DNA from: Candidatus Collierbacteria bacterium GW2011_GWB1_44_6
GTDB lineage: Bacteria > Patescibacteriota > Microgenomatia > UBA1400 > MFAQ01
Length of the DNA stretch: 14,918 nt
Assembly (NCBI GenBank): GCA_000998025.1
Contig: LCJG01000014.1
Span: 1-14,918 of the forward strand
Reading direction: 5' to 3'
Shown: one piece after another, positions 7,098 to 13,658 of the stretch
How the letters are laid out: each line of letters begins with the position of its first letter
Numbering within the stretch: the first letter of the stretch is position 1
The notes under the pieces: generated by a model
Database searches by the model: none
Told to the model about the DNA's origin: nothing
Seen by the model: only the letters and a program-made list of their open reading frames with translations
Program-made: the position numbers and the translations under genes

Positions 7098-7106
7098 TGC
7101 TAAAAT
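7098..7106 (+). promoter_or_regulatory. Possible internal promoter before tuf
   Basis: TG, one base, then TAAAAT (7101-7106) lies just after the fusA stop. It has the same layout as the element before fusA. No -35 is seen. It could give extra tuf transcripts, with a leader of about 45 bases. The evidence is the -10 alone. Confidence 0.3.
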
Positions 7107-7157
7107 AAATAGGCTTAAATCAAGCAATTACCAAATATCAAAAAATAATTAACAAAA

Positions 7158-8333
7158 ATGGCTACATTTCAAAGAACCAAACCCCACGTTAACATTGGTA
7201 CCATCGGTCACGTCGACCACGGCAAAACCACTTTAACCGCGGCTATTACTACCACTCTAGCTTCTCAAGGCTTAGCTGAGGCTCTTCCCTTCGATCAAAT
7301 TGATAAATCTCCTGAAGAGAGAGAGCGTGGAGTTACTATCCAGATTTCTCACGTCCCTTACGAAACCAAGAAACGCCACTACGCCCATATCGATTGCCCG
7401 GGTCACCGTGACTACATCAAAAACATGATTACCGGTGCTGCTCAGATGGATGGTGCCATTCTCGTGGTCGCTGCTACCGATGGTCCTATGCCTCAAACCA
7501 ACGAACACTTGCTCTTGGCTCACCAGGTGAACGTCCCTCGTCTCGTTGTCGCTTTGAACAAAGTTGACGCCGTCGATGATCCGGAACTCTTGGAGCTCGT
7601 TGAGATGGAAATTCGCGAGAAACTAAAGAAATACGGTTTTGAGGAAGACACCCCCATCGTTCGAGTTTCCGCCCTCAAGGCCCTAGAAGGTGATAAAGCC
7701 GCTCAGGAAGGCATCATGAAACTTATGGACACCGTCGATGAATGGATCCCCGATCCGGTTCGTGAGCTAGACAAGCCTTTCCTTATGCCTGTTGAAGACG
7801 TTTTCTCCATCAAAGGTCGTGGTACCGTCGTTACCGGCCGTATCGAAACCGGAGTCGTTAAGGTTGGTGAAGAAATCGAAATCGTCGGTATCAAAGCCAC
7901 TGCCAAGACAGTTGTTACTGGAGTCGAAATGTTCCATCAGCAACTCGAACAGGGTCAGGCAGGCGACAACGTCGGTCTTCTCCTTCGCGGTATCGAGAAA
8001 GATGATGTCCAGAGAGGTCAAGTTTTGGCCAAAACCGGCTCCATCAAGCCTCACACCAAGTTCGAAGCCGAAGCTTATATCTTAGGCAAAGACGAAGGTG
8101 GCCGCCACACTCCTATGTTCACCGGCTACAAGCCTCAATTCTTCATCCGCACCACCGATGTTACCGGTGAAGTTAAACTCGCCGAAGGTGTTGAGATGAT
8201 CATGCCTGGTGACAACGCCAAGATGACTGTCGAACTTATTCAACCCATTGCTATGACCGAGGGACAACGCTTCGCTATCCGCGAAGGTGGCCTGACCGTC
8301 GGAGCCGGGGCCATTACCAAGATCATCGCATAA
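7158..8333 (+). CDS. tuf: Elongation factor Tu
   Basis: This is a 391-residue GTPase that carries aminoacyl-tRNA to the ribosomal A site. Motifs: GHVDHGKT (17-24), DCPGH (79-83), NKVD (134-137) and SAL (171-173); domains II and III are full length (the usual total is about 394). Compared with common bacterial EF-Tu, the switch I segment reads RGVTIQISHVPYET (57-70), where many have RGITINTAHVEYET, and switch II reads GHRDY with Arg84 where most have Ala. The Mg-binding Thr60 is kept. The start follows a 69-base A-rich spacer without SD. The gap to rpsJ is 39 bases. Confidence 0.98.
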   Translation: MATFQRTKPHVNIGTIGHVDHGKTTLTAAITTTLASQGLAEALPFDQIDKSPEERERGVTIQISHVPYETKKRHYAHIDCPGHRDYIKNMITGAAQMDGAILVVAATDGPMPQTNEHLLLAHQVNVPRLVVALNKVDAVDDPELLELVEMEIREKLKKYGFEEDTPIVRVSALKALEGDKAAQEGIMKLMDTVDEWIPDPVRELDKPFLMPVEDVFSIKGRGTVVTGRIETGVVKVGEEIEIVGIKATAKTVVTGVEMFHQQLEQGQAGDNVGLLLRGIEKDDVQRGQVLAKTGSIKPHTKFEAEAYILGKDEGGRHTPMFTGYKPQFFIRTTDVTGEVKLAEGVEMIMPGDNAKMTVELIQPIAMTEGQRFAIREGGLTVGAGAITKIIA

Positions 8334-8372
8334 ACCGAAAAGTTTTAATTAGCACCTTTATTCTTCTTAGAT

Positions 8373-8684
8373 ATGAACGACCAACCACGCATCCGCGTCA
8401 AATTAAAATCGTTTGACCATAGAGTCATCGATGAAGCCGCCAAAAAAATTATTCAGGCAGCTCTAGTTTCCGGTGCCCAAGTGGTTGGCCCCGTTCCCCT
8501 GCCCACTAAGAAGAAAGTGATCGTTGTTACCGCCTCACCTCATACCGATAAAGATTCACGCGAGCAATTCGCCATTCTTACTCACAAGAGGCTGATCGAT
8601 ATCGTCAATCCTACTAATAAAACTATTGACTCGCTTCAACATCTGGATCTCCCTGCTGGTGTCGGCATCGAAATCAAGATGTAA
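8373..8684 (+). CDS. rpsJ: 30S ribosomal protein S10
   Basis: At 103 residues it has the normal length for uS10, a protein of the 30S head that also (as NusE) takes part in transcription antitermination. Recognisable stretches are RIRVKLKSFDHRVID near the N-terminus, GPVPLPTKKKVIVV (about residues 39-52), and FAILTHKRLIDIVNPT further on. It heads the S10 group after tuf. No SD; the bases before the ATG are a pyrimidine-rich run (TTCTTCTTAGAT). An unusually long 105-base spacer with strong folding potential separates it from rplC. Confidence 0.97.
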   Translation: MNDQPRIRVKLKSFDHRVIDEAAKKIIQAALVSGAQVVGPVPLPTKKKVIVVTASPHTDKDSREQFAILTHKRLIDIVNPTNKTIDSLQHLDLPAGVGIEIKM

Positions 8685-8710
8685 TTATGTCGAAAACTTT
8701 AAATTATTAA

Positions 8711-8780
8711 AAAACCCTGCCTGCCGGCAGGCAGGACTGCCCCCTGTCAATTCGGATCTCCGAAACAATGGCAGGTTTTT
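8711..8780 (+). promoter_or_regulatory. Folded leader between rpsJ and rplC, attenuator-like
   Basis: Two alternative foldings are visible. In one, CCTGTCA (8743-8749) pairs with TGGCAGG (8769-8775, one wobble) around an inner stem TTCGG/CCGAA (8751-8755 with 8760-8764), followed by TTTTT (8776-8780). This is a fair intrinsic terminator ten bases before the rplC ATG. In the other, the AAAAACC..TGCC arm (8711-8720, one extra C) pairs with the GGCAGGTTTTT arm (8770-8780). The palindrome at 8716-8735 folds on itself and competes with the second form. Regulation is inferred from structure only. Confidence 0.45.
8716..8735. repeat. 20-bp GC-rich palindrome (CPR-type repeat)
   Basis: CCTGCCTGCC joined directly to its reverse complement GGCAGGCAGG makes a perfect 20-bp palindrome in the rpsJ-rplC spacer, far richer in GC than the surrounding A/T-rich bases. 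A shorter relative with the core CCTGCC-GGTA-GGCAGG lies in the 3' end of rplV (11783-11798). The CTGCC word recurs directly after it (8738-8742). Confidence 0.8.
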
Positions 8781-8789
8781 GTTAAAAAC

Positions 8790-9353
8790 ATGTTAAATCA
8801 AGTATACGCAACCAAAAAGAGCATGACTCAAGCCTTCGTTGAAGGCAAGCGGATCCCCTTGACCGTTCTCACGGTATCTCCTCACGTGGTCATTAGAAAC
8901 AAAACTGTCGATAAAGATGGCTATTCAGCCGTTCTACTTTCTGTGACTTCCAAAAAAGACCGCGAGATCTTGTCTCTGGAAACTCCGGAGTCCAAAACAG
9001 AAATCAATCTTTCAGAAATCCTAGTTCCCGGAGCCACGGTTTCCGTTATGGCAAACTCCAAAGGCAAAGGCACCTCCGGTGTTATGAAGCGTTGGGGTAT
9101 GCATGGAGGTCCCCGAACTCACGGCCAATCAGACCGCGAGCGTGCACCCGGCTCTATCGGCCGCGGTACTACTCCGGGTAGAGTTCTTCCCGGCATGCAC
9201 ATGGCCGGTCGCATGGGCAACACCAACACTCATGTCCGTAACCTTAAAATCCATTCTTTTGATCCCGCTACCGGCATTCTTCAAATTACCGGCTGCATTT
9301 CCGGAGGCCGAGGCGCTTTAGCTTTGATTACCATTACTAAGCAAGCAGAATAA
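8790..9353 (+). CDS. rplC: 50S ribosomal protein L3
   Basis: This is uL3, an early assembly protein that binds 23S rRNA near the peptidyl transferase centre. It has 187 residues, shorter than the usual 205-215, with the saving in the first half and the outer barrel. The conserved core is present: SKGKGTSGVMKRWG (90-103), HGGPRTHG (105-112), RAPGSIG (118-124) and MAGRMG (139-144). The start is the ATG at 8790, preceded by AAAAAC and no SD. An alternative start downstream would remove conserved residues. The stop is six bases before rplD. Confidence 0.97.
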   Translation: MLNQVYATKKSMTQAFVEGKRIPLTVLTVSPHVVIRNKTVDKDGYSAVLLSVTSKKDREILSLETPESKTEINLSEILVPGATVSVMANSKGKGTSGVMKRWGMHGGPRTHGQSDRERAPGSIGRGTTPGRVLPGMHMAGRMGNTNTHVRNLKIHSFDPATGILQITGCISGGRGALALITITKQAE

Positions 9354-9358
9354 CTCCT

Positions 9359-9964
9359 ATGGCTACTACAAAAAAATCAACCCCCATCACTACTGCCCAA
9401 TCGGATTTATCTGTTTTTTCACTTGAGGTGAAGCCATCACTCATTACACAAGCCATCCATGTTTACCAAGAAAATAGTCACCGGGGTGTCTCCAAAACCA
9501 AGACCCGTGGCGAAATCAATGCCACCAAGAAAAAAGTTTACAAACAAAAAGGCACAGGCAATGCACGCCACGGTGCTCAATCTTCCCCAATTTACGTTGG
9601 TGGAGGTGTTCCCTTTGGCCCCACTGGTCTCAAATCTGCTCCAAAATCCTTAAATCAAAAAATGAAAGTCCGCGCTCTCTCTGGTATCTTGACCATTTAT
9701 CAAAAGGAAAACCGCCTCTCACTTGTAAATACTTCCGAAATAAAACAGTCAACGAAATCCGCTCAAAAGGTACTAGGCAAAGACCAGGCCTCTCTAGTTT
9801 TCTTCGGCGAAAACCCTGAAGTGCTAAAAGCAGTTTCCAATCTGGAAAATATTTCTCTGCTTTCTGCCAGACGTCTCAATGTCTTTTCTGTCGCTCAGTC
9901 ACCCAAGATTTATTTAACCAACTCAGCTTACGATCACCTAATTACTCGTTTAAAGCTCAAATAA
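9359..9964 (+). CDS. rplD: 50S ribosomal protein L4
   Basis: uL4 at 201 residues is of normal length. The extended loop that lines the exit tunnel is recognisable: TKKKVYKQKGTGNARHGAQSSP (about 56-77) and GGGVPFGPTG (81-90). In E. coli L4 also represses the S10 operon by acting on the leader upstream of rpsJ; whether that holds here is unknown. The start codon follows the rplC stop by five bases, without SD. The gene is one base apart from rplW. Confidence 0.97.
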   Translation: MATTKKSTPITTAQSDLSVFSLEVKPSLITQAIHVYQENSHRGVSKTKTRGEINATKKKVYKQKGTGNARHGAQSSPIYVGGGVPFGPTGLKSAPKSLNQKMKVRALSGILTIYQKENRLSLVNTSEIKQSTKSAQKVLGKDQASLVFFGENPEVLKAVSNLENISLLSARRLNVFSVAQSPKIYLTNSAYDHLITRLKLK

Positions 9965-9965
9965 A

Positions 9966-10274
9966 ATGTCTACTCCCTTAATTCACCAAAACACCATTCT
10001 TAAGCCGGTCGTCACCGAGAAAAGTTATTCCTTAGCCAAGCTTGACAAATATGTTTTCCAAGTTGCGCCGGACGCCAGTAAGTATCAGATTAAGAAAGCT
10101 GTCGAAGACCTGTTCAAGGTAAATGTTGTTTCTATTAACACAGTCAAACACGCCGCCCGCAAAGTCAAATCCATGAAAACCGGCCGCCACATCACTCTTC
10201 CGGTCAACAAAAAAGCCATTGTCCAGATAAAAAAAGGCCAAACGATCGAGATTTTTAATTCACTAAAATCATAA
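9966..10274 (+). CDS. rplW: 50S ribosomal protein L23
   Basis: uL23 has 102 residues, normal length. It sits at the tunnel exit and docks trigger factor and SRP. The N-terminal ILKPVVTEKSYSLAKLDKYVFQV (11-33) and ANK-like helix (KYQIKKAVEDLFKVNVVSINTV, 39-60) are typical. The basic loop AARKVKSMKTGRH (63-75) matches the family's RRMGR-type segment. The start follows the rplD stop after a single base (TAAAATG). No SD. Confidence 0.96.
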   Translation: MSTPLIHQNTILKPVVTEKSYSLAKLDKYVFQVAPDASKYQIKKAVEDLFKVNVVSINTVKHAARKVKSMKTGRHITLPVNKKAIVQIKKGQTIEIFNSLKS

Positions 10275-10278
10275 TCAC

Positions 10279-11034
10279 ATGAGCACCACACCCAAAAAAC
10301 TACTATCTCTAAATCCCAAGTCATCCGGACGCAATTCTTCTGGTAAAATAACAGTTCGACATCAGGGTGGTCGTCAGAAGCGTTTCCTTCGTCATATAGA
10401 CTGGAAGAGAAATTCAAACATTACCGCTCGGGTTGACTCTATCGAATACGATCCAAATCGTACTTCAGATATCGCCCTTTTAGTTTATGCGAGTGGAGTC
10501 AAGGATTATATTCTTGCCCCTCACGGCCTCAAAGTGGGGGACACTGTCGTGTCTTCCGAGTCCGCAGAAATCAAAGTAGGCAACTGTCTTCCTCTAAGAA
10601 ACATCCCTATCGGCATCGAAATTCACAATATCGAAATTACTGCTGGAAAAGGCGCCCAGATGGTTCGCAGTGCCGGAAACTCCGCTACTGTCCAGAGCAA
10701 AGAAGCTGACCATGTGGTAGTCAAACTTCCCTCAGGTGAGGTGCGTGTCTTCAGCGGTGCCAGTAAAGCCACCATCGGTAGTCTCAGCAATCCTCATCAC
10801 AAAGAAGAAATCCTTGGCAAAGCCGGTCGCAAACGCCACATGGGAATTAGACCTACAGTCAGAGGAGTTGCCCAGGACCCTCGCTCTCACCCGCACGGTG
10901 GTGGAGAAGGTCGGTCCGGTATCGGTATGAAATCTCCCAAATCTCCTTGGGGCAAGCGGACTCTTGGTAAGCGTACCAGAAACCGTAAGGCTTACAGCAA
11001 TAAACTTATTATCAAACGTCGTTACTCAAAATAA
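10279..11034 (+). CDS. rplB: 50S ribosomal protein L2, N-terminally short
   Basis: uL2 contacts the peptidyl transferase centre and is needed for subunit joining. This copy has 251 residues against the usual 273-277. The core is well kept: GKITVRHQGG (22-31), SIEYDPNRTSDIALL (54-68), LPLRNIPIG (104-112), RSAGNSA (130-136) and HPHGGGEGR (204-212, the functionally important histidine loop). What is missing is the first 25 or so residues (the usual KKYKPTSPGRR..TVLDFSEI part). It is a true absence: an in-frame TAA at 10264-10266 lies just upstream with no start codon between. No SD; four bases after rplW. Confidence 0.97.
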   Translation: MSTTPKKLLSLNPKSSGRNSSGKITVRHQGGRQKRFLRHIDWKRNSNITARVDSIEYDPNRTSDIALLVYASGVKDYILAPHGLKVGDTVVSSESAEIKVGNCLPLRNIPIGIEIHNIEITAGKGAQMVRSAGNSATVQSKEADHVVVKLPSGEVRVFSGASKATIGSLSNPHHKEEILGKAGRKRHMGIRPTVRGVAQDPRSHPHGGGEGRSGIGMKSPKSPWGKRTLGKRTRNRKAYSNKLIIKRRYSK

Positions 11035-11044
11035 TTAAATAATC

Positions 11045-11329
11045 ATGTCCAGAAGTTCAATCAAAGGACCATTCGTCAACGAGAAGCTCATCATCAAGAT
11101 TGAGCGGCTCAAGGCTGCTGGAAAAAAAGAACCCATCAAAACCTGGGCTCGTTCCAGCCAAATACCTCCTGAATTTGTCGGCTACACGTTCTTGGTTCAC
11201 AATGGCAAACTTTTTAAAGAAGTCTTTATTACCGAAGACATGGTTGGGCATCGCCTGGGAGAATTTTCTCTCACCAGAAATTTCCGAGGTCATGGCCGCA
11301 TTGTTAAGAGACTCTTAACCAAAACTTAA
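11045..11329 (+). CDS. rpsS: 30S ribosomal protein S19
   Basis: uS19 has 94 residues, normal length. It lies in the 30S head and contacts S13 and the A-site finger. Typical features are SRSSIKGPFVNEKLI (2-16), IKTWARSSQIPPEFVGYTFLVHNGK (31-55) and HRLGEFSLTRNFRGHG (68-83). The start follows an AATAATTAAATAATC spacer without SD. rplV begins six bases after its stop. Confidence 0.97.
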   Translation: MSRSSIKGPFVNEKLIIKIERLKAAGKKEPIKTWARSSQIPPEFVGYTFLVHNGKLFKEVFITEDMVGHRLGEFSLTRNFRGHGRIVKRLLTKT

Positions 11330-11335
11330 ACATCT

Positions 11336-11818
11336 ATGGCCACAAAACAACTCGTCATCGCCAAAGCCAGTCACGCTTTGTCCTCACCCAGAAAAACTAA
11401 CTTGGTTCTCAAGGCCATTGTTGGTCGCCCGGCTCTGTTCGCCATCAAACAGCTTGCAGTCACCCCCAAAAGAGCTGCCGAGCCTATCATTCAACTCATC
11501 AAACAGGCTGTTGGTAACGCAGTTTCTCAGTTCCAAGCTTCTCCCGATAGATTAATTATCGACTCGGCTTTCGCCACCAAGGGCCGCACTCTCAAACGCG
11601 CCCACATCGGTGGTCGTGGCCGGACGAAGCCTTACGAAAGAATCACTTCACACTTGACCCTCACAGTTAGAATTCCCGCCCCCAAGGTCGTCTCTGCCCC
11701 AAAACCCGCCCCTGTCATCCCGACCCCAGTGGAGGAATCTCCCTCCACCAAAGCCGTCGCCAAAAAAGTCGTTAAAATTTTACCTGCCGGTAGGCAGGCT
11801 AGCAAAAAAACTAAATAA
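11336..11818 (+). CDS. rplV: 50S ribosomal protein L22 with a repeat-derived C-terminal tail
   Basis: uL22 lines the peptide exit tunnel with a long beta hairpin. The family core fills residues 1-113, with SSPRKTNLVLKAIVG (16-30), NAVSQ (61-65) and the hairpin GRTLKRAHIGGRGRTKPYERITSHLTL (83-109). The protein is 160 residues against about 110-115 normally. The extra tail (114-160) is rich in Pro, Ala, Lys and Val. Two pieces of it look like inserted repeats: codons 127-138 (VIPTPVEESPST) and codons 149-155 (LPAGRQA). The tail should emerge at the solvent face near the tunnel exit. The frame is intact. rpsC follows after two bases. Confidence 0.97.
   Translation: MATKQLVIAKASHALSSPRKTNLVLKAIVGRPALFAIKQLAVTPKRAAEPIIQLIKQAVGNAVSQFQASPDRLIIDSAFATKGRTLKRAHIGGRGRTKPYERITSHLTLTVRIPAPKVVSAPKPAPVIPTPVEESPSTKAVAKKVVKILPAGRQASKKTK
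11714..11749 (+). repeat. Repeat-like element inside rplV, first
   Basis: This opens with GTCATCCCGA and continues through an exact 7-bp inverted repeat GTGGAGG/CCTCCAC (11729-11735 with 11742-11748, six-base loop). The start and the GGAGGAATCTC part match, from memory, a dispersed GTCATCCCGA..GGATCTC repeat seen in several bacterial groups. It lies in frame and encodes codons 127-138 of L22. Only one copy is in the window. Confidence 0.5.
11783..11798. repeat. Repeat-like palindrome inside rplV, second
   Basis: CCTGCC, GGTA, GGCAGG is an inverted repeat closely related to the 20-bp palindrome at 8716-8735. In the rplV frame it encodes PAGRQ, giving the peptide LPAGRQA near the C-terminus. 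Presence both between and within genes points to a mobile small palindromic unit. Confidence 0.7.
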
Positions 11819-11820
11819 TC

Positions 11821-12474
11821 ATGGGAAAAAAAGTTAATCCGATCGCATTCAGAACTGGCTACATCTTTCCGACCAAATCGGTCTGGTTTGCTGGATTCAG
11901 AAATTATGCCAAGTATGTCCTTGAGGACAACAAGATTAGACGCTTCCTGGAAGAAAAACTTAAGTTGGCAGGCATCACCAGTATTGAGATCAAGCGTTCC
12001 ATTAACTCAGTCGACATCTACATGAATGTATCCCGCCCGGGTGTCGTTATTGGTCGCGGTGGTTCTTCGTTGGAGCTTCTCAAAAAAGAACTCGAAAGAT
12101 TGCTCAAGATCAATCCAAAAGCCAAAAATGCCGTCAAGATTAATCTTCATCCTTTAGAAATAAAAATTCCTGATATAAACTCAGCTATCATTGCCGACCG
12201 TCTTGTTGGTCAGCTCGAACACCGCTATCCTTTCCGCCGCGCCGCCAATCAAGCCATAGAGAAAGTTATGGCCGCCGGTGCCAAAGGGGTCAAGTTGGTA
12301 TTTGCCGGACGTATCGATGGTGCTGAGATTGCTAGAGTCGAAAAATTCAAGCAAGGCCGCATTCCTACCCAAACTCTTCGTGCCAACATCGATTACGTAG
12401 AGAAGAGAGCCCTCACCCGCTCCGGCTACGTTGGTATCAAGGTTTGGATTTATACCGGCGACATCATTAGTTAA
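11821..12474 (+). CDS. rpsC: 30S ribosomal protein S3
   Basis: uS3 has 217 residues (common range 210-235) and forms part of the mRNA entry channel. It opens with MGKKVNPIAFRTG. The KH domain carries its GxxG loop in VVIGRGGSSLELL (75-87). The C-terminal domain shows the entry-channel helicase region GRIDGAEIARVEKFKQGRIPTQTLRANIDY (163-192). The start follows the rplV stop by two bases (TAATCATG), no SD; rplP starts 17 bases after the stop. Confidence 0.97.
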   Translation: MGKKVNPIAFRTGYIFPTKSVWFAGFRNYAKYVLEDNKIRRFLEEKLKLAGITSIEIKRSINSVDIYMNVSRPGVVIGRGGSSLELLKKELERLLKINPKAKNAVKINLHPLEIKIPDINSAIIADRLVGQLEHRYPFRRAANQAIEKVMAAGAKGVKLVFAGRIDGAEIARVEKFKQGRIPTQTLRANIDYVEKRALTRSGYVGIKVWIYTGDIIS

Positions 12475-12491
12475 GACACACACAAAATAAA

Positions 12492-12905
12492 ATGTTACAA
12501 CCAGCACGACGCAAATATCGAAAAGAATTCAGGGGCAGTATGGGTGGCGTCGCCACACGGACCAACGAATTATCCTACGGTGACTTTGGTATCAAAACCG
12601 AGGAATGTGGCTGGCTTTCCGCCAACGAAATCGAGTCCGCCCGCCGCACCATCACTCACCACACCAAACGTGTTGGTAAATTTTTCCTTCGTGTTTTTCC
12701 CCATAAGCCCATCGGTCACAAAACCCCTGGTGCCCGTATGGGTTCAGGAAAATCCGATGTGTCTGGATATGTCGCCGTGGTCAAGCCTGGACAAATCCTC
12801 ATGGAACTCTCCGGAGTCTCCCGTGAAGTCGCTGCCGAAGCTATCCGCCTGGCTAGTCACAAGCTCTCCGTTAAAACAAAATTCATAATGAAAGAAAATG
12901 CCTAA
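12492..12905 (+). CDS. rplP: 50S ribosomal protein L16
   Basis: uL16 has 137 residues, normal length. It helps place A-site tRNA near the peptidyl transferase centre. Typical stretches are MLQPARRKYRKEFRG (1-15), SARRTITHHTKRVGKFFLRVFPHKP (49-73), ARMGSGKSD (81-89) and YVAVVKPGQILMELSGV (93-109). Its last eight bases overlap the start of rpmC in another frame, so translation is probably coupled. Confidence 0.97.
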   Translation: MLQPARRKYRKEFRGSMGGVATRTNELSYGDFGIKTEECGWLSANEIESARRTITHHTKRVGKFFLRVFPHKPIGHKTPGARMGSGKSDVSGYVAVVKPGQILMELSGVSREVAAEAIRLASHKLSVKTKFIMKENA

Positions 12906-13056
12906 AAAAAAGATCGAAACCACCACTTCTCTAGAAGAACTCAAAATTCAATTGGCTACCATCAAGCTTAATATTCGTTCAGGTATTGAAAAGAACACCA
13001 ATGCCCACAAGAAAACCAAAGTTCAAATTGCTCAATTGTTAACGCAAACAAAATAA
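12898..13056 (+). CDS. rpmC: 50S ribosomal protein L29
   Basis: This small gene encodes 52 residues: it starts MPKKKIETTTSLEEL and ends QLLTQTK. uL29 is a two-helix protein beside L23 at the tunnel exit, usually 60-70 residues, so this copy is short. Support comes from position (between rplP and rpsQ, the universal order), the ELKIQLATIKLNIRSG stretch (14-29) matching the family's L..EL..L..ELFNLR pattern, and the KVQIAQLLT helix (41-49) matching the IR.AR..T helix, although its arginines are lost. The ATG lies inside the end of rplP. One base separates the stop from rpsQ. Confidence 0.9.
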   Translation: MPKKKIETTTSLEELKIQLATIKLNIRSGIEKNTNAHKKTKVQIAQLLTQTK

Positions 13057-13057
13057 T

Positions 13058-13282
13058 ATGAAACACTTAACCGGAACCGTCAAAAGCGACAAAAATCTCC
13101 ATTCAGCGATTGTTGATGTGGTCAAATTCAAAGTTCACCCCATCTATCTCAAACGTATCAAAGTCAACAAGTCTTACGCTGTCCAGAACGATTTGGGAGC
13201 CAAGGTTGGCGACCGTGTCCGCATTGAAGAAACCCGGCCACTCAGTAAGACCAAACATTGGAAAATAGCTAAAATAATATGA
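13058..13282 (+). CDS. rpsQ: 30S ribosomal protein S17
   Basis: uS17 is an OB-fold primary binder of 16S rRNA. At 74 residues it is at the short end of the family (usual 80-90); the C-terminal tail is reduced. Visible family features are LTGTVKSDK (4-12), VVKFKVHPIYLKRIKVNKSYAVQND (21-45), GDRVRIEETRPLSKTKHWKI (51-70). It ends with TGA inside an ATGA overlap with rplN, which shows that UGA is a stop here. Confidence 0.96.
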   Translation: MKHLTGTVKSDKNLHSAIVDVVKFKVHPIYLKRIKVNKSYAVQNDLGAKVGDRVRIEETRPLSKTKHWKIAKII

Positions 13283-13653
13283 TTCAACTAAGATCTGTTC
13301 TAAATATTGCCGACAACTCCGGCGCCAAGCTTATCAAAGTTATCCTTGTCCATGGTGGTTCCCACCGTCGCTTCGGCTATATCGGTGATATCGTCACTGC
13401 TGCAGTTGAAGGAGCCGAATCGGGTGGAACAGTCAAAGATAAACAAGTTGTCAAAGCTGTTATCGTCCGTACTCGCAAAGAGACGCGCCGTGACGACGGT
13501 ACTTATGTCCGTTTCGATGACAATGCTGCCGTTATTATTGACTCCATTGCGGGTAAACAACCCCTTGGAACCCGTATCTTTGGCCCCATTGCCCGTGAGG
13601 TAAAAGATGCTGGCTTTGCCAAGATTGCCTCGCTCGCACCAGAAGTCGTCTAA
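13279..13653 (+). CDS. rplN: 50S ribosomal protein L14
   Basis: uL14 has 124 residues (usual 122) and forms part of the inter-subunit bridge with 16S helix 44. The signature is MIQLRSVLNIADNSGAK (1-17), with the family's A..GDIVTAAVEGAESGG (36-50) and KAVIVRTRKETRRDDGTYVRFDDNAAVII (59-87), then GTRIFGPIAREV (97-108). The start overlaps rpsQ by four bases; no SD. rplX starts five bases after its stop. Confidence 0.98.
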   Translation: MIQLRSVLNIADNSGAKLIKVILVHGGSHRRFGYIGDIVTAAVEGAESGGTVKDKQVVKAVIVRTRKETRRDDGTYVRFDDNAAVIIDSIAGKQPLGTRIFGPIAREVKDAGFAKIASLAPEVV

Positions 13654-13658
13654 AGCCT

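Noticed and set aside
8716..11798. Palindromes as part of a CRISPR array
   Set aside because: The two related palindromes are single, 3 kb apart and without regular spacers or cas genes.
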